NCBI GenBank assembly: GCA_900545555.1 | Contig: UQZI01000020.1 | Span: 1 to 30,213 of the forward strand | DNA length: 30,213 bases | From: an uncultured Collinsella sp. | GTDB lineage: Bacteria > Actinomycetota > Coriobacteriia > Coriobacteriales > Coriobacteriaceae | Direction of reading: 5' to 3' | Shown: positions 1 through 7,287 of the stretch, piece by piece | How the letters are laid out: every line of letters starts with the position of its first letter | Numbering within the stretch: position 1 is the first letter of the stretch | The notes under the pieces: generated by a model | Database searches by the model: none | What the model was told of the DNA's origin: nothing | Seen by the model: the letters and a program-made list of their open reading frames with translations, nothing else | Program-made: the position numbers and the translations under genes

Positions 1-58
1 GCATGGCCACCGGACCCATCGAAACACATCTCCACCGTTCCTTCAACTGGGAAAACGG

Positions 59-90
59 CGCCCCCGGGCCCCGGGAGGGCCGCGGGGGCG
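59..90. repeat. GC-rich hairpin
   Basis: An eight-base perfect stem (CGCCCCCG at 59-66, CGGGGGCG at 83-90) encloses a further GGCC/GGCC pairing at 67-70 and 78-81. Neither strand has a clear T-run next to the stem, so an intrinsic terminator is not supported. The role is unknown. Confidence 0.5.
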
Positions 91-187
91 TTCGGCTAGG
101 TGCGGGAATGGCCTATTTGCTCAATGTGTTCGGCTGAGATCGGAAATCAACCCGAATTTGTAAATGTGCAGGTAGATCCGTATGCCC

Positions 188-312
188 GGCCCCGAATCGG
201 TGTTGCCTCCCGGCGCGTCCTCGGGCATGTGCGATATTTTGCTACGCACTTCGTGCTGCAAAATATCGCTCCCCCTGCGGAATGCGCCGGGAGGCAACAC
301 CGATTCGGGGCC
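188..312. repeat. Nested inverted-repeat element, copy 1
   Basis: A perfect 29-base inverted repeat (188-216 and 284-312) encloses a second perfect 12-base stem (231-242 and 258-269) with a small GCAC/GTGC tip. Between outer and inner stems lie GTCCTCGGGCATGT (217-230) on the left and TCCCCCTGCGGAAT (270-283) on the right, which can pair only partly. The whole folds as a nearly continuous hairpin of about 125 bases. The same internal segments recur in the element at 494-617 with different stem sequences. It could be a palindromic mobile or REP-like element, or a structured RNA. No protein is encoded. Confidence 0.8.
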
Positions 313-372
313 TACCAACACATACTCCAGGCACAGTTCTCAAACATGTTCTGGGGCTGATGCAAATTTGGT

Positions 373-391
373 GGCTCGGCAAAGCCGAGCC
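373..391. repeat. Short perfect hairpin (first of a tandem pair)
   Basis: An eight-base stem GGCTCGGC (373-380) pairs with GCCGAGCC (384-391) across an AAA loop. It is followed ten bases later by a second perfect hairpin of similar shape. No T-run follows on either strand, so I do not call it a terminator. Confidence 0.6.
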
Positions 392-401
392 CTTATATGG
401 G

Positions 402-427
402 GAGGCCGGAGCCAAAGCTCCGGCCTC
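402..427. repeat. Short perfect hairpin (second of a tandem pair)
   Basis: An eleven-base perfect stem GAGGCCGGAGC (402-412) pairs with GCTCCGGCCTC (417-427) across a CAAA loop. Its loop resembles that of the hairpin at 373-391 although the stem differs. It might slow RNA polymerase or protect a 3' end. The role is unknown. Confidence 0.6.
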
Positions 428-493
428 ACTAACTTTCCTATTAGATTAAGTGAGCGATCAAGGAATCTCACTCCCCTCTGCCGCGTTAACGCA

Positions 494-617
494 GGGCCCG
501 CCCTGGTGTTGCTTTTCAGAACATTCCGCAGGACGGAGGAAGCCCCGCAGCGCGTAGCGCGCAGCGGGGCTTCCGACATGTCCGAGGACGTTCTGAAAAG
601 TAACACCAGGCGGGCCC
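494..617. repeat. Nested inverted-repeat element, copy 2
   Basis: The outer arms 494-522 and 590-617 pair along about 28 bases with one mismatch and one bulged base. The inner arms GGAAGCCCCGC (538-548) and GCGGGGCTTCC (564-574) are perfect. Read on the minus strand, the segments between the stems are GTCCTCGGACATGTC and TCCGTCCTGCGGAAT, almost the same as in the element at 188-312, while the stems have changed sequence and kept pairing. The two copies are in opposite orientation. This one ends 16 bases after the oppF stop and might also act as its transcript end. Confidence 0.8.
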
Positions 618-633
618 GGACGAGAACAACCGA

Positions 634-1662
634 CTACAGGTCGATGTGCGATTCCTTGATCGGGAACGGCTCGGCGAAGTGGCAGGCGCAGCAATGGCCC
701 GGTGCGACTTCCTTAAACTCGGGAAGCTTCTCGGAGCAGATGCCCTGCGCGATCGGGCAGCGCGTGTGGAAACGGCAGCCGGTCGGCGGATCCAGCGGCG
801 ACGGCGGGTCGCCAGCGAGGATGATGCGTTTACGGGTCTTCTGGATATCCGGATCGGGCACCGGCACGGCAGACAGCAGCGACTGCGTGTACGGATGGTG
901 AGGCTCGCTATAGAGCGTCTTCCAATCCGAAACCTCGACCATCTTACCCAGATACATAACGGCAACGCGATCGGAGATGTGCTGCACGACGGACAGGTCG
1001 TGGGCGATAAAGAGATACGCCGTACCAAACTTGTCCTGCAGTTCCTTAAGCAGGTTCAGAACCTGGGCCTGAATGGAAACATCCAAAGCGGATACCGGCT
1101 CGTCACAGATAATCAGCTTGGGCTTCAGCGCAAAAGCGCGGGCGATGCCGACACGCTGACGCTGGCCGCCCGAGAACTCGTGCGGATAGCGGTTGATGTG
1201 CTCGGGGTTCAGACCGACGACATCCAGCAGCTCGCGGACACGCTCGATACGCTCTTCCTTGGTGCCCACACCATGAATGGTCATGGGCTCGGAGACGATC
1301 TCACCAATCGTCATACGAGGGTTCAGCGAAGCATAGGGATCCTGGAAGATAAACTGCATCTCGCGACGCATATCCTTGATCTCGTGCTTGCTCATCTCGG
1401 CAACATCTTTGCCCTGGAAGAACACCTTACCTGCCGTCGGCTTGGTCAGACGCATGATGGTGCGGCCCGTGGTGGACTTACCGCAACCAGACTCGCCGAC
1501 CAGGCCAAAGGTCTCGCCCGGATAAATCTCGAACGAAATGTCATTCACAGCAGAGACGACACGCTTGGAGAAGCGCTTGGCGAACATGCCGGACTCAGCG
1601 GGAAACTCCTTAGAGAGGTGCTCAACCTTCAGCAGCGGAGTACGCTCGTTCTTATCTGCCAT
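634..1662 (-). CDS. oppF: Oligopeptide ABC transporter ATP-binding protein OppF
   Basis: One of two ATPases that drive the oligopeptide importer from the cytoplasmic face. The 342-residue protein carries a Walker A motif GESGCGKST, an FSGGQRQRVG signature, a Walker B ICDEPVSALD and a switch histidine in FIAHDLS. The C-terminal peptide-transporter extension contains the family cysteine cluster beginning GCRFHTRCP, of the kind shown to hold an iron-sulfur cluster in some homologues. The length is normal. The start codon directly follows the oppD stop, with AAGGGAGG in the end of oppD as ribosome-binding site, so translation is probably coupled. It is the last gene of oppABCDF. The substrate is not proved by sequence; di- or oligopeptides are the default. 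Confidence 0.93.
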   Translation of the reverse strand: MADKNERTPLLKVEHLSKEFPAESGMFAKRFSKRVVSAVNDISFEIYPGETFGLVGESGCGKSTTGRTIMRLTKPTAGKVFFQGKDVAEMSKHEIKDMRREMQFIFQDPYASLNPRMTIGEIVSEPMTIHGVGTKEERIERVRELLDVVGLNPEHINRYPHEFSGGQRQRVGIARAFALKPKLIICDEPVSALDVSIQAQVLNLLKELQDKFGTAYLFIAHDLSVVQHISDRVAVMYLGKMVEVSDWKTLYSEPHHPYTQSLLSAVPVPDPDIQKTRKRIILAGDPPSPLDPPTGCRFHTRCPIAQGICSEKLPEFKEVAPGHCCACHFAEPFPIKESHIDL

Positions 1663-2754
1663 TTACGCCTCGCCTCCCTTCTTGGAATCCTTACGCGTAC
1701 GGGACGTCTCAGGAGCGTTCTTGAGGAACTCGGGGTCACCAGAGTAGTGGCACGCAGAGTAATGACCAGACTCGGTGACAACGCGCTCGGGGCGCTGCTT
1801 GCGGCACTTGTCCGTCGCATAGGGGCAGCGAGGAGAGAAGACGCAGCCCTCGGGCAGGTTCATGAGCGAAGGCGGGTTGCCGTGAATCGGCGTAAGCGGT
1901 TTCTTCTCATCGATAGCCTGCTCCGGGATGGAGCGGATCAGACCCCAGGTATAGGGGTGACGGCTCTCGTAGAAGATTTCCTCAGCAGTACCGAACTCGA
2001 CGGGACGGCCGGCGTACATAACCATGATCTTGTCGGCCATATCGGCGACGACACCCAGGTCATGGGTAATCATGATGATGGCGTTGCCGTTCTTCTCCTG
2101 CATCTCCTGCATAAGCTCAATAATCTGAGCCTGAATGGTAACGTCCAGGGCAGTAGTGGGCTCGTCGGCAATCAGAATATCGGGATCGCAGGCAAGAGCC
2201 ATAGCAATCATGACGCGCTGACGCATACCGCCCGAGAACTGGTGCGGATACTCATTGACGCGCTTCTCGGGCTCGGGAATACCAACGAGGTCCAAAAGCT
2301 CGGTGGCGCGCTTGAGCGCCTCCTGCTTGGAGTAGCCACGGTGCAGACGAAGACCCTCGCCCACCTGCTTGCCGATCTTATAGACCGGGTTCAAGGAGGT
2401 CATAGGATCCTGGAAGATCATCGCGATGTCGTTACCACGAATGTGCTGCATCTCTTCCTCGGTCATCTCGAGGATAGAACGACCGCGATAGCGAACGTCG
2501 CCGCCCTCGATCTTTCCCGGAGGCATCGAGATAAGACCCATGATGGTCATGGCGGTCACGGACTTACCGGAGCCGGACTCACCGACGACGCCCAGGGTCT
2601 CGCCGCGATCGAGCGTGTAGGACACGCCATCGACAGCGCGAACGACGCCATCCTCGGTGTGGAAATACATCTTAAGGTCATCGACCTCGAGCAGATGCTG
2701 GCCCTCGGGAACCGGCTGGTCCTTCAGGTCCACATAGTTCTTGTTCTTCTTCAT
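1663..2754 (-). CDS. oppD: Oligopeptide ABC transporter ATP-binding protein OppD
   Basis: The partner ATPase of OppF, 363 residues. It shows Walker A GESGSGKSV, signature FSGGMRQRVMIA, Walker B IADEPTTALD and a switch histidine in ITHDLG. The C-terminal oligopeptide-transporter domain includes GCVFSPRCPYATDKC, a full cysteine cluster. The start lies two bases after the oppC stop, and ribosome-binding purines (GAAGGA, TAAGG) overlap the end of oppC, which points to coupled translation. The neighbours oppC upstream and oppF downstream complete the standard gene order. The C-terminus is rich in Lys, Arg and Ser, of no known significance. Confidence 0.93.
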   Translation of the reverse strand: MKKNKNYVDLKDQPVPEGQHLLEVDDLKMYFHTEDGVVRAVDGVSYTLDRGETLGVVGESGSGKSVTAMTIMGLISMPPGKIEGGDVRYRGRSILEMTEEEMQHIRGNDIAMIFQDPMTSLNPVYKIGKQVGEGLRLHRGYSKQEALKRATELLDLVGIPEPEKRVNEYPHQFSGGMRQRVMIAMALACDPDILIADEPTTALDVTIQAQIIELMQEMQEKNGNAIIMITHDLGVVADMADKIMVMYAGRPVEFGTAEEIFYESRHPYTWGLIRSIPEQAIDEKKPLTPIHGNPPSLMNLPEGCVFSPRCPYATDKCRKQRPERVVTESGHYSACHYSGDPEFLKNAPETSRTRKDSKKGGEA

Positions 2755-2756
2755 CC

Positions 2757-3692
2757 TTATGCGTCCTTCATCTTGACGTCGAGGGCGTCGCGCAGACCGT
2801 CACCCAGCAGGGTGAAGGCGAGCACCGTCGAGAGAATTGCCAGACCGGGCATGATCATCATCCAGGGAGCAGTCAGAAGATACTGCTGACCGTCCTGAAT
2901 CATGGAGCCCCACGAAGGCGTAGGCGGGATAACGCCCATGCCGAGGAAGGACAGGGCAGACTCGGTCAGAATAGCGCCACCAATGTTCATGGTCGCATAG
3001 ACCACGATAGAAGCAACGGAGTTCGGGAAGATATGGCGCATAACGATACGCGCATCGGATGCACCCATAGCGCGAGCGGCGTCAACATAATCGTTCTCTT
3101 TGACCGTTAGGATCGCAGATCGGAAGACACGGGCAATCGAGGGCCAGCCGAGAATGCCGATGGCGATAAAGACATTCTGAAGACCACGACCGATAACGGC
3201 AATCATGGCAACAACGAACAGCACGTACGGGAACGCCAGGAAGATGTCCGCACAGCGCATGATGATCGTATCCCAGATGCCGCCATAGAAACCGGCCAGG
3301 GCGCCCATGACCAGACCGATCACCGTAGAGATGGCGGTTGCCATAATACCGACGGAAAGCGAAACGCGTGCACCGTAGATAACACGGACGAGAATGTCAC
3401 GACCAAGAGAGTCGGTGCCAAACGGGTGCTCGGCACACGGAGCCAGCAGCGAAGTCTCGGCCATGGTGGTCGAGTCAGAAGCCGTAGGAGAGCCGAGCCA
3501 GGGCTTAGCCCACAGATCGGCGGTCAGGGCGACCACAACAACGATGATGATCCAGCAGACACCGATAACGGCGAGCTTGTTCTTACGAAGACGCTTAAAA
3601 GCGTCGCCCCACAGCGTGCGGGACTTGGCGGGAGCAGATGCGGCCTTGGTGGCGGTAGCCTGCTCCTGAGACTGAGAATCAGTTTCCTGCAT
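2757..3692 (-). CDS. oppC: Oligopeptide ABC transporter permease OppC
   Basis: An inner-membrane permease subunit of 311 residues that pairs with OppB to form the channel. A cytoplasmic N-terminus of about 40 residues, rich in Gln, Ala and Thr, precedes the first membrane helix (about 41-61), then an external loop with FGTDSLGRDI, a signature of this permease family. Five more hydrophobic segments follow. The coupling loop DAARAMGASDARIVMRHIFPN is the EAA motif that contacts the ATPase. GGGAGG eight bases before the ATG supports this start. It lies 14 bases after oppB and 2 bases before oppD in the same operon. Confidence 0.93.
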   Translation of the reverse strand: MQETDSQSQEQATATKAASAPAKSRTLWGDAFKRLRKNKLAVIGVCWIIIVVVVALTADLWAKPWLGSPTASDSTTMAETSLLAPCAEHPFGTDSLGRDILVRVIYGARVSLSVGIMATAISTVIGLVMGALAGFYGGIWDTIIMRCADIFLAFPYVLFVVAMIAVIGRGLQNVFIAIGILGWPSIARVFRSAILTVKENDYVDAARAMGASDARIVMRHIFPNSVASIVVYATMNIGGAILTESALSFLGMGVIPPTPSWGSMIQDGQQYLLTAPWMMIMPGLAILSTVLAFTLLGDGLRDALDVKMKDA

Positions 3693-3706
3693 GAGACGTA
3701 CCTCCC

Positions 3707-4744
3707 TTAGGCCTTATCCGACGGACCGCCAAGGCGGATGCGCGGGTCGAGGAATGCATAGCTAATGTCGACGAGCAGGTTGATCACCATAACGACGACA
3801 ACAATGAGCGTAACGCCGCCCATAACGATGGGCCAGTCGCGCATGCTAATGGCGCGGTAGACCTCGAAGCCGATGCCGGGCCAGTTAAAGACCGTCTCGG
3901 TCAGGATGGCGCCCGAAAGCATGCCGCCGAAGTCGACACCAATATAGGTAACAACGGGGATGAGTGCATTCTTAAGCGCATGCTTGATAATGATCGCGCG
4001 ATTGGAGAGACCCTTGGCCTTTGCCGTACGGATGTAATCCTGGTTCATGACGTCAAGCAGCTGCGAGCGCATAATGCGGGCGGCATAAGCGGTCGAAACC
4101 GAAGCCAGCGTAATGGTCGGAAGCACATAGTGCATCCAATCCTGATACTGAGAGCTGGAACCGCCGGCACCCGAGATCGGCATGGAGAATGCACCGCCCG
4201 TGGCGTCCTTGAGAATGACGCCAAAGAACAGCTGCAGCAACATACCGAGCCAGAAGGCCGGGACGGCAACGAGAATCGACGTGGTGAGCGTTACCAAAAT
4301 ATCCCAGAAGGAATAACGCTTAACCGCCGAAATGATACCCGCACCGATACCCATGATTGCCTCGAGCACGATGGCGCACGCGGCAAGTTTGACCGTATAC
4401 GGATACTTCTGGGCAAAGATTTCCGTAACCGGCAGCTTGCGCTGGTACGAATTGCCCAGATCGCCATGAAGCAGGCCGTTCATGTAATACAAGTAACGGT
4501 CCACGAGCGACGTTTGAACGGGGTCGCCGTTCTCGTCAAGGATCGCGTTGCCGTCCTCGTCCGTCTGGACCAGGTGATAGCGAACGCGAAGCTGAAGCTC
4601 TACCTCGGGGGACAGAGCCTTGTCTCCACCGATCAGCTTGATCGGATCTCCCGGCACGATATTCTGGAGGGCGAACAGAATCAGCGTAACGCCCAAAAAC
4701 ACCGGGATGAACTGAAGCACACGTTTAACGATGTACTTACCCAT
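3707..4744 (-). CDS. oppB: Oligopeptide ABC transporter permease OppB
   Basis: A membrane permease subunit of 345 residues with a typical N-terminus (MGKYIVKRVLQFIPVFLGV) whose first helix leads to the family motif PGDP. An external segment of about 60 residues contains an acidic, Asp/Glu/Asn-rich stretch (about residues 60-80). Further helices follow, with the EAA loop IRTAKAKGLSNRAIIIKHALKN near residue 230. An AGGGGAG ribosome-binding site precedes the ATG by four bases. A stem-loop at 4776-4803 separates it from oppA, so the binding protein may be made in excess of the membrane parts. Family and role are clear; the exact peptide range is not. Confidence 0.93.
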   Translation of the reverse strand: MGKYIVKRVLQFIPVFLGVTLILFALQNIVPGDPIKLIGGDKALSPEVELQLRVRYHLVQTDEDGNAILDENGDPVQTSLVDRYLYYMNGLLHGDLGNSYQRKLPVTEIFAQKYPYTVKLAACAIVLEAIMGIGAGIISAVKRYSFWDILVTLTTSILVAVPAFWLGMLLQLFFGVILKDATGGAFSMPISGAGGSSSQYQDWMHYVLPTITLASVSTAYAARIMRSQLLDVMNQDYIRTAKAKGLSNRAIIIKHALKNALIPVVTYIGVDFGGMLSGAILTETVFNWPGIGFEVYRAISMRDWPIVMGGVTLIVVVVMVINLLVDISYAFLDPRIRLGGPSDKA

Positions 4745-4775
4745 ACCACTCCCCTATCTAGGGATTAACCTAAAT

Positions 4776-4803
4776 GGGATGCCGATCGCCAGACCGGCAT
4801 CCC
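4776..4803 (-). terminator. Stem-loop between oppA and oppB
   Basis: A perfect nine-base stem, GGGATGCCG (4776-4784) and CGGCATCCC (4795-4803), lies in the 157-base gap between oppA and oppB. On the minus strand only a short ATTTAGG follows, not a full T-run. It is therefore more likely a partial terminator or mRNA-end protector that favours oppA than a complete stop. Confidence 0.5.
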
Positions 4804-4901
4804 AAAATTACCATCAGCCAGTTTACCCCAGGTTAGGGAGAACTGTATGTTTCCCATGAGGTCTACGTAAATACTTGACCCTCACGGAAGCTGCAAAACC
4901 C

Positions 4902-6578
4902 TTAGGCGAGCTCGGCGGTACCCAGATCGGCGTGCTTCTGCGGATCAACATAGAGATGCTTGACGCGGTCAGAGCCAGCGATGGTGTGCGTGTAGAACAT
5001 CACCGGGATAACCGGGCAGTCAGCAGCGACCATGGCGTCGGCCTCCCGCATCTTGGCGATGCGCTCCTCGTCATCAACCGTGGTGCGGGCCTCGTCGACC
5101 TTGGCATCGAACTCGGGGTTGCTGTAACCGGAGCGGTTGTCGCCACCGAGGGAGTCGGAGTGGAACAGCGGGTACAGGAAGTTGTCCATGATCGGGTAAT
5201 CGGCGATCCAGCCCAGACGGCCGAACTGATAGTTGAAGTTCTGATACTGCTCGAGCAGGGCAGACCACTCAGGGGTATCGGAGACAGCGGTAACGCCAAC
5301 CTTGGCGAGGTCGCCGATGATGGACTCCATGATCTCCTTGTGACCACCGTCCTGGTTGTAGGAAAGGGTCACGCTAATGCCACGATCGCCGTTAGCGCCA
5401 GCGGGAGCGACCTTGTCGAGGTACTCGTTAGCCTTGTCGACGTCATAGGCGCAGAACTCCCATGCGCCCTCCTTGTAGCCGGCGATTCCCGGAGGAACAA
5501 TACCGTCGGCGGGGGTACGGGTACCCTTGAAGATGGTCTTGCAGATGGCCTCACGGTTGATGGCCAGGGAGATGCCCTTGCGCAGGTCGGCGTTATTGAA
5601 CGGCTCGGCCGTGGTGTTGCAGGTCAGATAGTACGTGGAAGGCTCGGCACCGAGCAGCATATGCTCGCCGTCACCCATGGTGTAGCCGTCCTTGGACTCG
5701 CCACGGTCCTTCTTGGCGGCGTCGATCTGAGCAACGGGAACGTCGCAGACATCGAGGTTACCGGCCTGGAACTCCTTGTAAGCGGTCTCCATGTCCTTGA
5801 TGACCTGGAAGTGGATGGCGTCGATCTTGGCCTTGTCGCCATAGTAATCGTCAAACTTCTTGAGGTTGATCTCCTGGCCATCCTCCCACTTACCGTCCAT
5901 CATGAACGGGCCGTTACCGACCGGGGCAAGGTAGAAGCTCTTGACATCGGACTCGGCGCACTCGGGAACCGGGGACAGAGCCGGGTGAGAGGCGACGAAG
6001 GGGAAGTCGGCGTAAGCGGAAGACAGCTTGACGACGAGGGTCTCATCGTCGGGGCAAGTAACACCGCTGAGCTCGGTAGCGTTGCCGGCAAGCAGATCGT
6101 CATAGCCCTCAACCATGGAAAGGTGATAGGAGACCTCGGAAGGACCATACTCGGTGGCGATGGCCGACTTGGTGTTGACTAGACGCTCCCAACCGAGCTT
6201 GAAGGACTTGGAGGTAACGTCGTCACCGTTGTGGAACTTAGCCTTCTTGATCTTGAAGGTGAACTCGGTGGCGTCGTCGTTAGCCTCAAAGGACTCGCAA
6301 GCCAGCGGAACGATCTCGCCCTTCTCGGGGTCGTACTCCGTCAGAGCATCGAAGAGCTGGTACTCGACCTGAGTGCCCTGATCCTCCTGGACGTTGTAGG
6401 GGTCGATGCAGACCGGGTTGTTGATGTAGAAGTTCAGCGTCGAACCGGACTCAGAACCGGAAGCGTCGCCGCCCTTCTTGCCGCATGCGGCAAGAAAAGC
6501 CATGGAGCTCGCAGCGAGGGTGCCGCCAACAAAGGCGCGACGACCCATAACGGGCTGGTGGAACATAGAATCAGCCAT
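4902..6578 (-). CDS. oppA: Oligopeptide-binding lipoprotein OppA
   Basis: A solute-binding lipoprotein of 558 residues (peptide-binding SBP family 5) that delivers substrate to OppBC. A longer upstream frame exists, but AAGGAGG sits six bases before the ATG at 6578, which fixes the start there. The signal peptide has an arginine pair (GRRAFVGG), a hydrophobic core and a lipobox LAAC with Cys32 as the lipidated residue. The mature part begins with a Gly/Ser/Asp linker and then the usual fold (NNPVCIDPYN near the start, NADLRKGISLAINREAI midway). It is first in the opp operon. Binding specificity cannot be read from the sequence; peptides are the default. Confidence 0.9.
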   Translation of the reverse strand: MADSMFHQPVMGRRAFVGGTLAASSMAFLAACGKKGGDASGSESGSTLNFYINNPVCIDPYNVQEDQGTQVEYQLFDALTEYDPEKGEIVPLACESFEANDDATEFTFKIKKAKFHNGDDVTSKSFKLGWERLVNTKSAIATEYGPSEVSYHLSMVEGYDDLLAGNATELSGVTCPDDETLVVKLSSAYADFPFVASHPALSPVPECAESDVKSFYLAPVGNGPFMMDGKWEDGQEINLKKFDDYYGDKAKIDAIHFQVIKDMETAYKEFQAGNLDVCDVPVAQIDAAKKDRGESKDGYTMGDGEHMLLGAEPSTYYLTCNTTAEPFNNADLRKGISLAINREAICKTIFKGTRTPADGIVPPGIAGYKEGAWEFCAYDVDKANEYLDKVAPAGANGDRGISVTLSYNQDGGHKEIMESIIGDLAKVGVTAVSDTPEWSALLEQYQNFNYQFGRLGWIADYPIMDNFLYPLFHSDSLGGDNRSGYSNPEFDAKVDEARTTVDDEERIAKMREADAMVAADCPVIPVMFYTHTIAGSDRVKHLYVDPQKHADLGTAELA

Positions 6579-6674
6579 GCCATCCTCCTTATGAGATAGG
6601 ACAAAGTGAATTCGGCCGGGCAACGTCGAGACAGCCCAATCGAACCATTCAAACGCGGTCCGCTGTTATGGCTG

Positions 6675-6703
6675 GTTATGCAATGCGGGCCAACGTTTTG
6701 CAA
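6675..6703 (-). promoter_or_regulatory. Possible oppA promoter
   Basis: On the minus strand TTGCAA (6703-6698), a 17-base spacer and CATAAC (6680-6675) form a plausible sigma-70-type promoter about 95 bases before the oppA start. The spacer contains AACGTT, similar to the dyads upstream of gap and of the sat/nan operon. Both hexamers depart from consensus, so this is tentative. Confidence 0.3.
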
Positions 6704-6815
6704 TACAGTAGCGCATTTTATGCACAATTTGGCGCTGATTCCGGTTAACGGTCGAGAATTTCTTTAGTTGGGCGAAGTATGTGGGGATATTTTGGCTCTG
6801 TTACAAGTCTGTAAA

Positions 6816-6846
6816 CAAAAAGGGCCCCGCACATGCGGGACCCTTT
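6816..6846 (-). terminator. Intrinsic terminator of secG
   Basis: A stem of about 11 pairs (6820-6831 with 6834-6846) is followed on the minus strand by TTTTTGTTT. This is a standard intrinsic terminator 23 bases after the secG stop, and it separates secG from oppA. Confidence 0.88.
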
Positions 6847-6868
6847 ACAAACGTATATACGCCGATGC

Positions 6869-7123
6869 TTAGTAGCCGACGATGCCCTGCGGGAAGAAGA
6901 ACATGCACAGAACGACACACACGGCAAAAACGACGGCCATAATTACCGTCAGGCGATCGAGGTTCTGCTCCATGACGCCCGTGGCAGAGCTGGAGTTATA
7001 CAGCGAGCTAGCGATCATATCCGAAACGCCGGTGCCCTTACCGGAATGCATCAGAACGAGAATCGTCAGCGCCACGGCAGAAACAGCCCAAACGACAAAC
7101 AGAAGAATCTGAAACGGACCCAT
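6869..7123 (-). CDS. secG: Preprotein translocase subunit SecG
   Basis: A small 84-residue membrane protein of the SecYEG channel. It has two hydrophobic helices (about 3-25 and 58-78) joined by a loop with HSGKGTGVSDMIASS, matching the SecG pattern in which a conserved Gly/Ser-rich segment links the helices. The short length is normal for the family. AAGGAG lies six bases before the ATG. Its place after the glycolytic run gap-pgk-tpiA is the usual one in actinobacteria and supports the call. Terminators on both sides (7233-7260 and 6820-6846) suggest it has its own transcript, so a promoter should lie in 7124-7232, but I see no strong one. Confidence 0.93.
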   Translation of the reverse strand: MGPFQILLFVVWAVSAVALTILVLMHSGKGTGVSDMIASSLYNSSSATGVMEQNLDRLTVIMAVVFAVCVVLCMFFFPQGIVGY

Positions 7124-7189
7124 AGATAAGCTCCTTAATAGAACAATTCAAACTCCAGTACTGTACCACAACCTCCAACACTCCCCCAC

Positions 7190-7220
7190 CTGCCATTTAG
7201 GGACGGGGTAGAAATGGCAG
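7190..7220. repeat. Inverted repeat upstream of secG
   Basis: CTGCCATTT (7190-7198) and AAATGGCAG (7212-7220) are perfect nine-base arms around a GC-rich 13-base spacer. It lies between the gpmI terminator and secG, where the secG promoter should be. It might be an operator or an intergenic repeat. Confidence 0.5.
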
Positions 7221-7227
7221 AAATACC

Positions 7228-7260
7228 AAAAAGGGGGTTGCCCGAATTTGGGCAACCCCC
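7228..7260 (-). terminator. Intrinsic terminator of the pgk-tpiA-gpmI run
   Basis: A perfect 11-base stem GGGGGTTGCCC (7233-7243) and GGGCAACCCCC (7250-7260) encloses a six-base loop and is followed on the minus strand by TTTTT. A smaller stem (TGAAAAC at 7266-7272, GTTTTCA at 7280-7286) lies between it and the gpmI stop. Confidence 0.9.
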
Positions 7261-7287
7261 TCGCATGAAAACGCTTGGAGTTTTCAC

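Larger units (their letters stand above)
1..633. other. Non-coding region downstream of oppF, rich in hairpins
   Basis: No convincing gene lies here. Short open frames on both strands cross the palindromes and simply translate the repeat arms, so I do not call them. The stretch holds a GC-rich hairpin (59-90), a long nested inverted repeat (188-312), two tandem perfect hairpins (373-391 and 402-427) and a second nested inverted repeat (494-617) that ends 16 bases before the oppF stop codon. The remaining DNA is unremarkable. The region may act as a 3' end or transcription barrier for the opp operon and may also hold a mobile palindromic element. A minus-strand gene could begin at the extreme left edge, but too little is present to judge. 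Confidence 0.7.

Noticed and set aside
1..29. Possible minus-strand gene start at the left edge (ATG at 29 or 19, with purine-rich DNA before it)
   Set aside because: Fewer than ten codons are inside the window, so it cannot be judged.
188..312. Insertion sequence
   Set aside because: The 29-base inverted repeats enclose only 67 bases and no transposase; at most this is a non-autonomous palindromic element.
188..617. CRISPR array
   Set aside because: The repeats are inverted and nested, with two copies in opposite orientation; there are no regularly spaced direct repeats and no cas genes.
100..901. Small open frames across the hairpin-rich left region
   Set aside because: They mostly translate palindrome arms, run on both strands at once and lack convincing ribosome-binding sites.
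646..2889. Plus-strand open frame of 747 codons opposite oppF and oppD
   Set aside because: Its product resembles the antisense product at 18817-22332 because both mirror ATPase motifs; no independent evidence for a gene.
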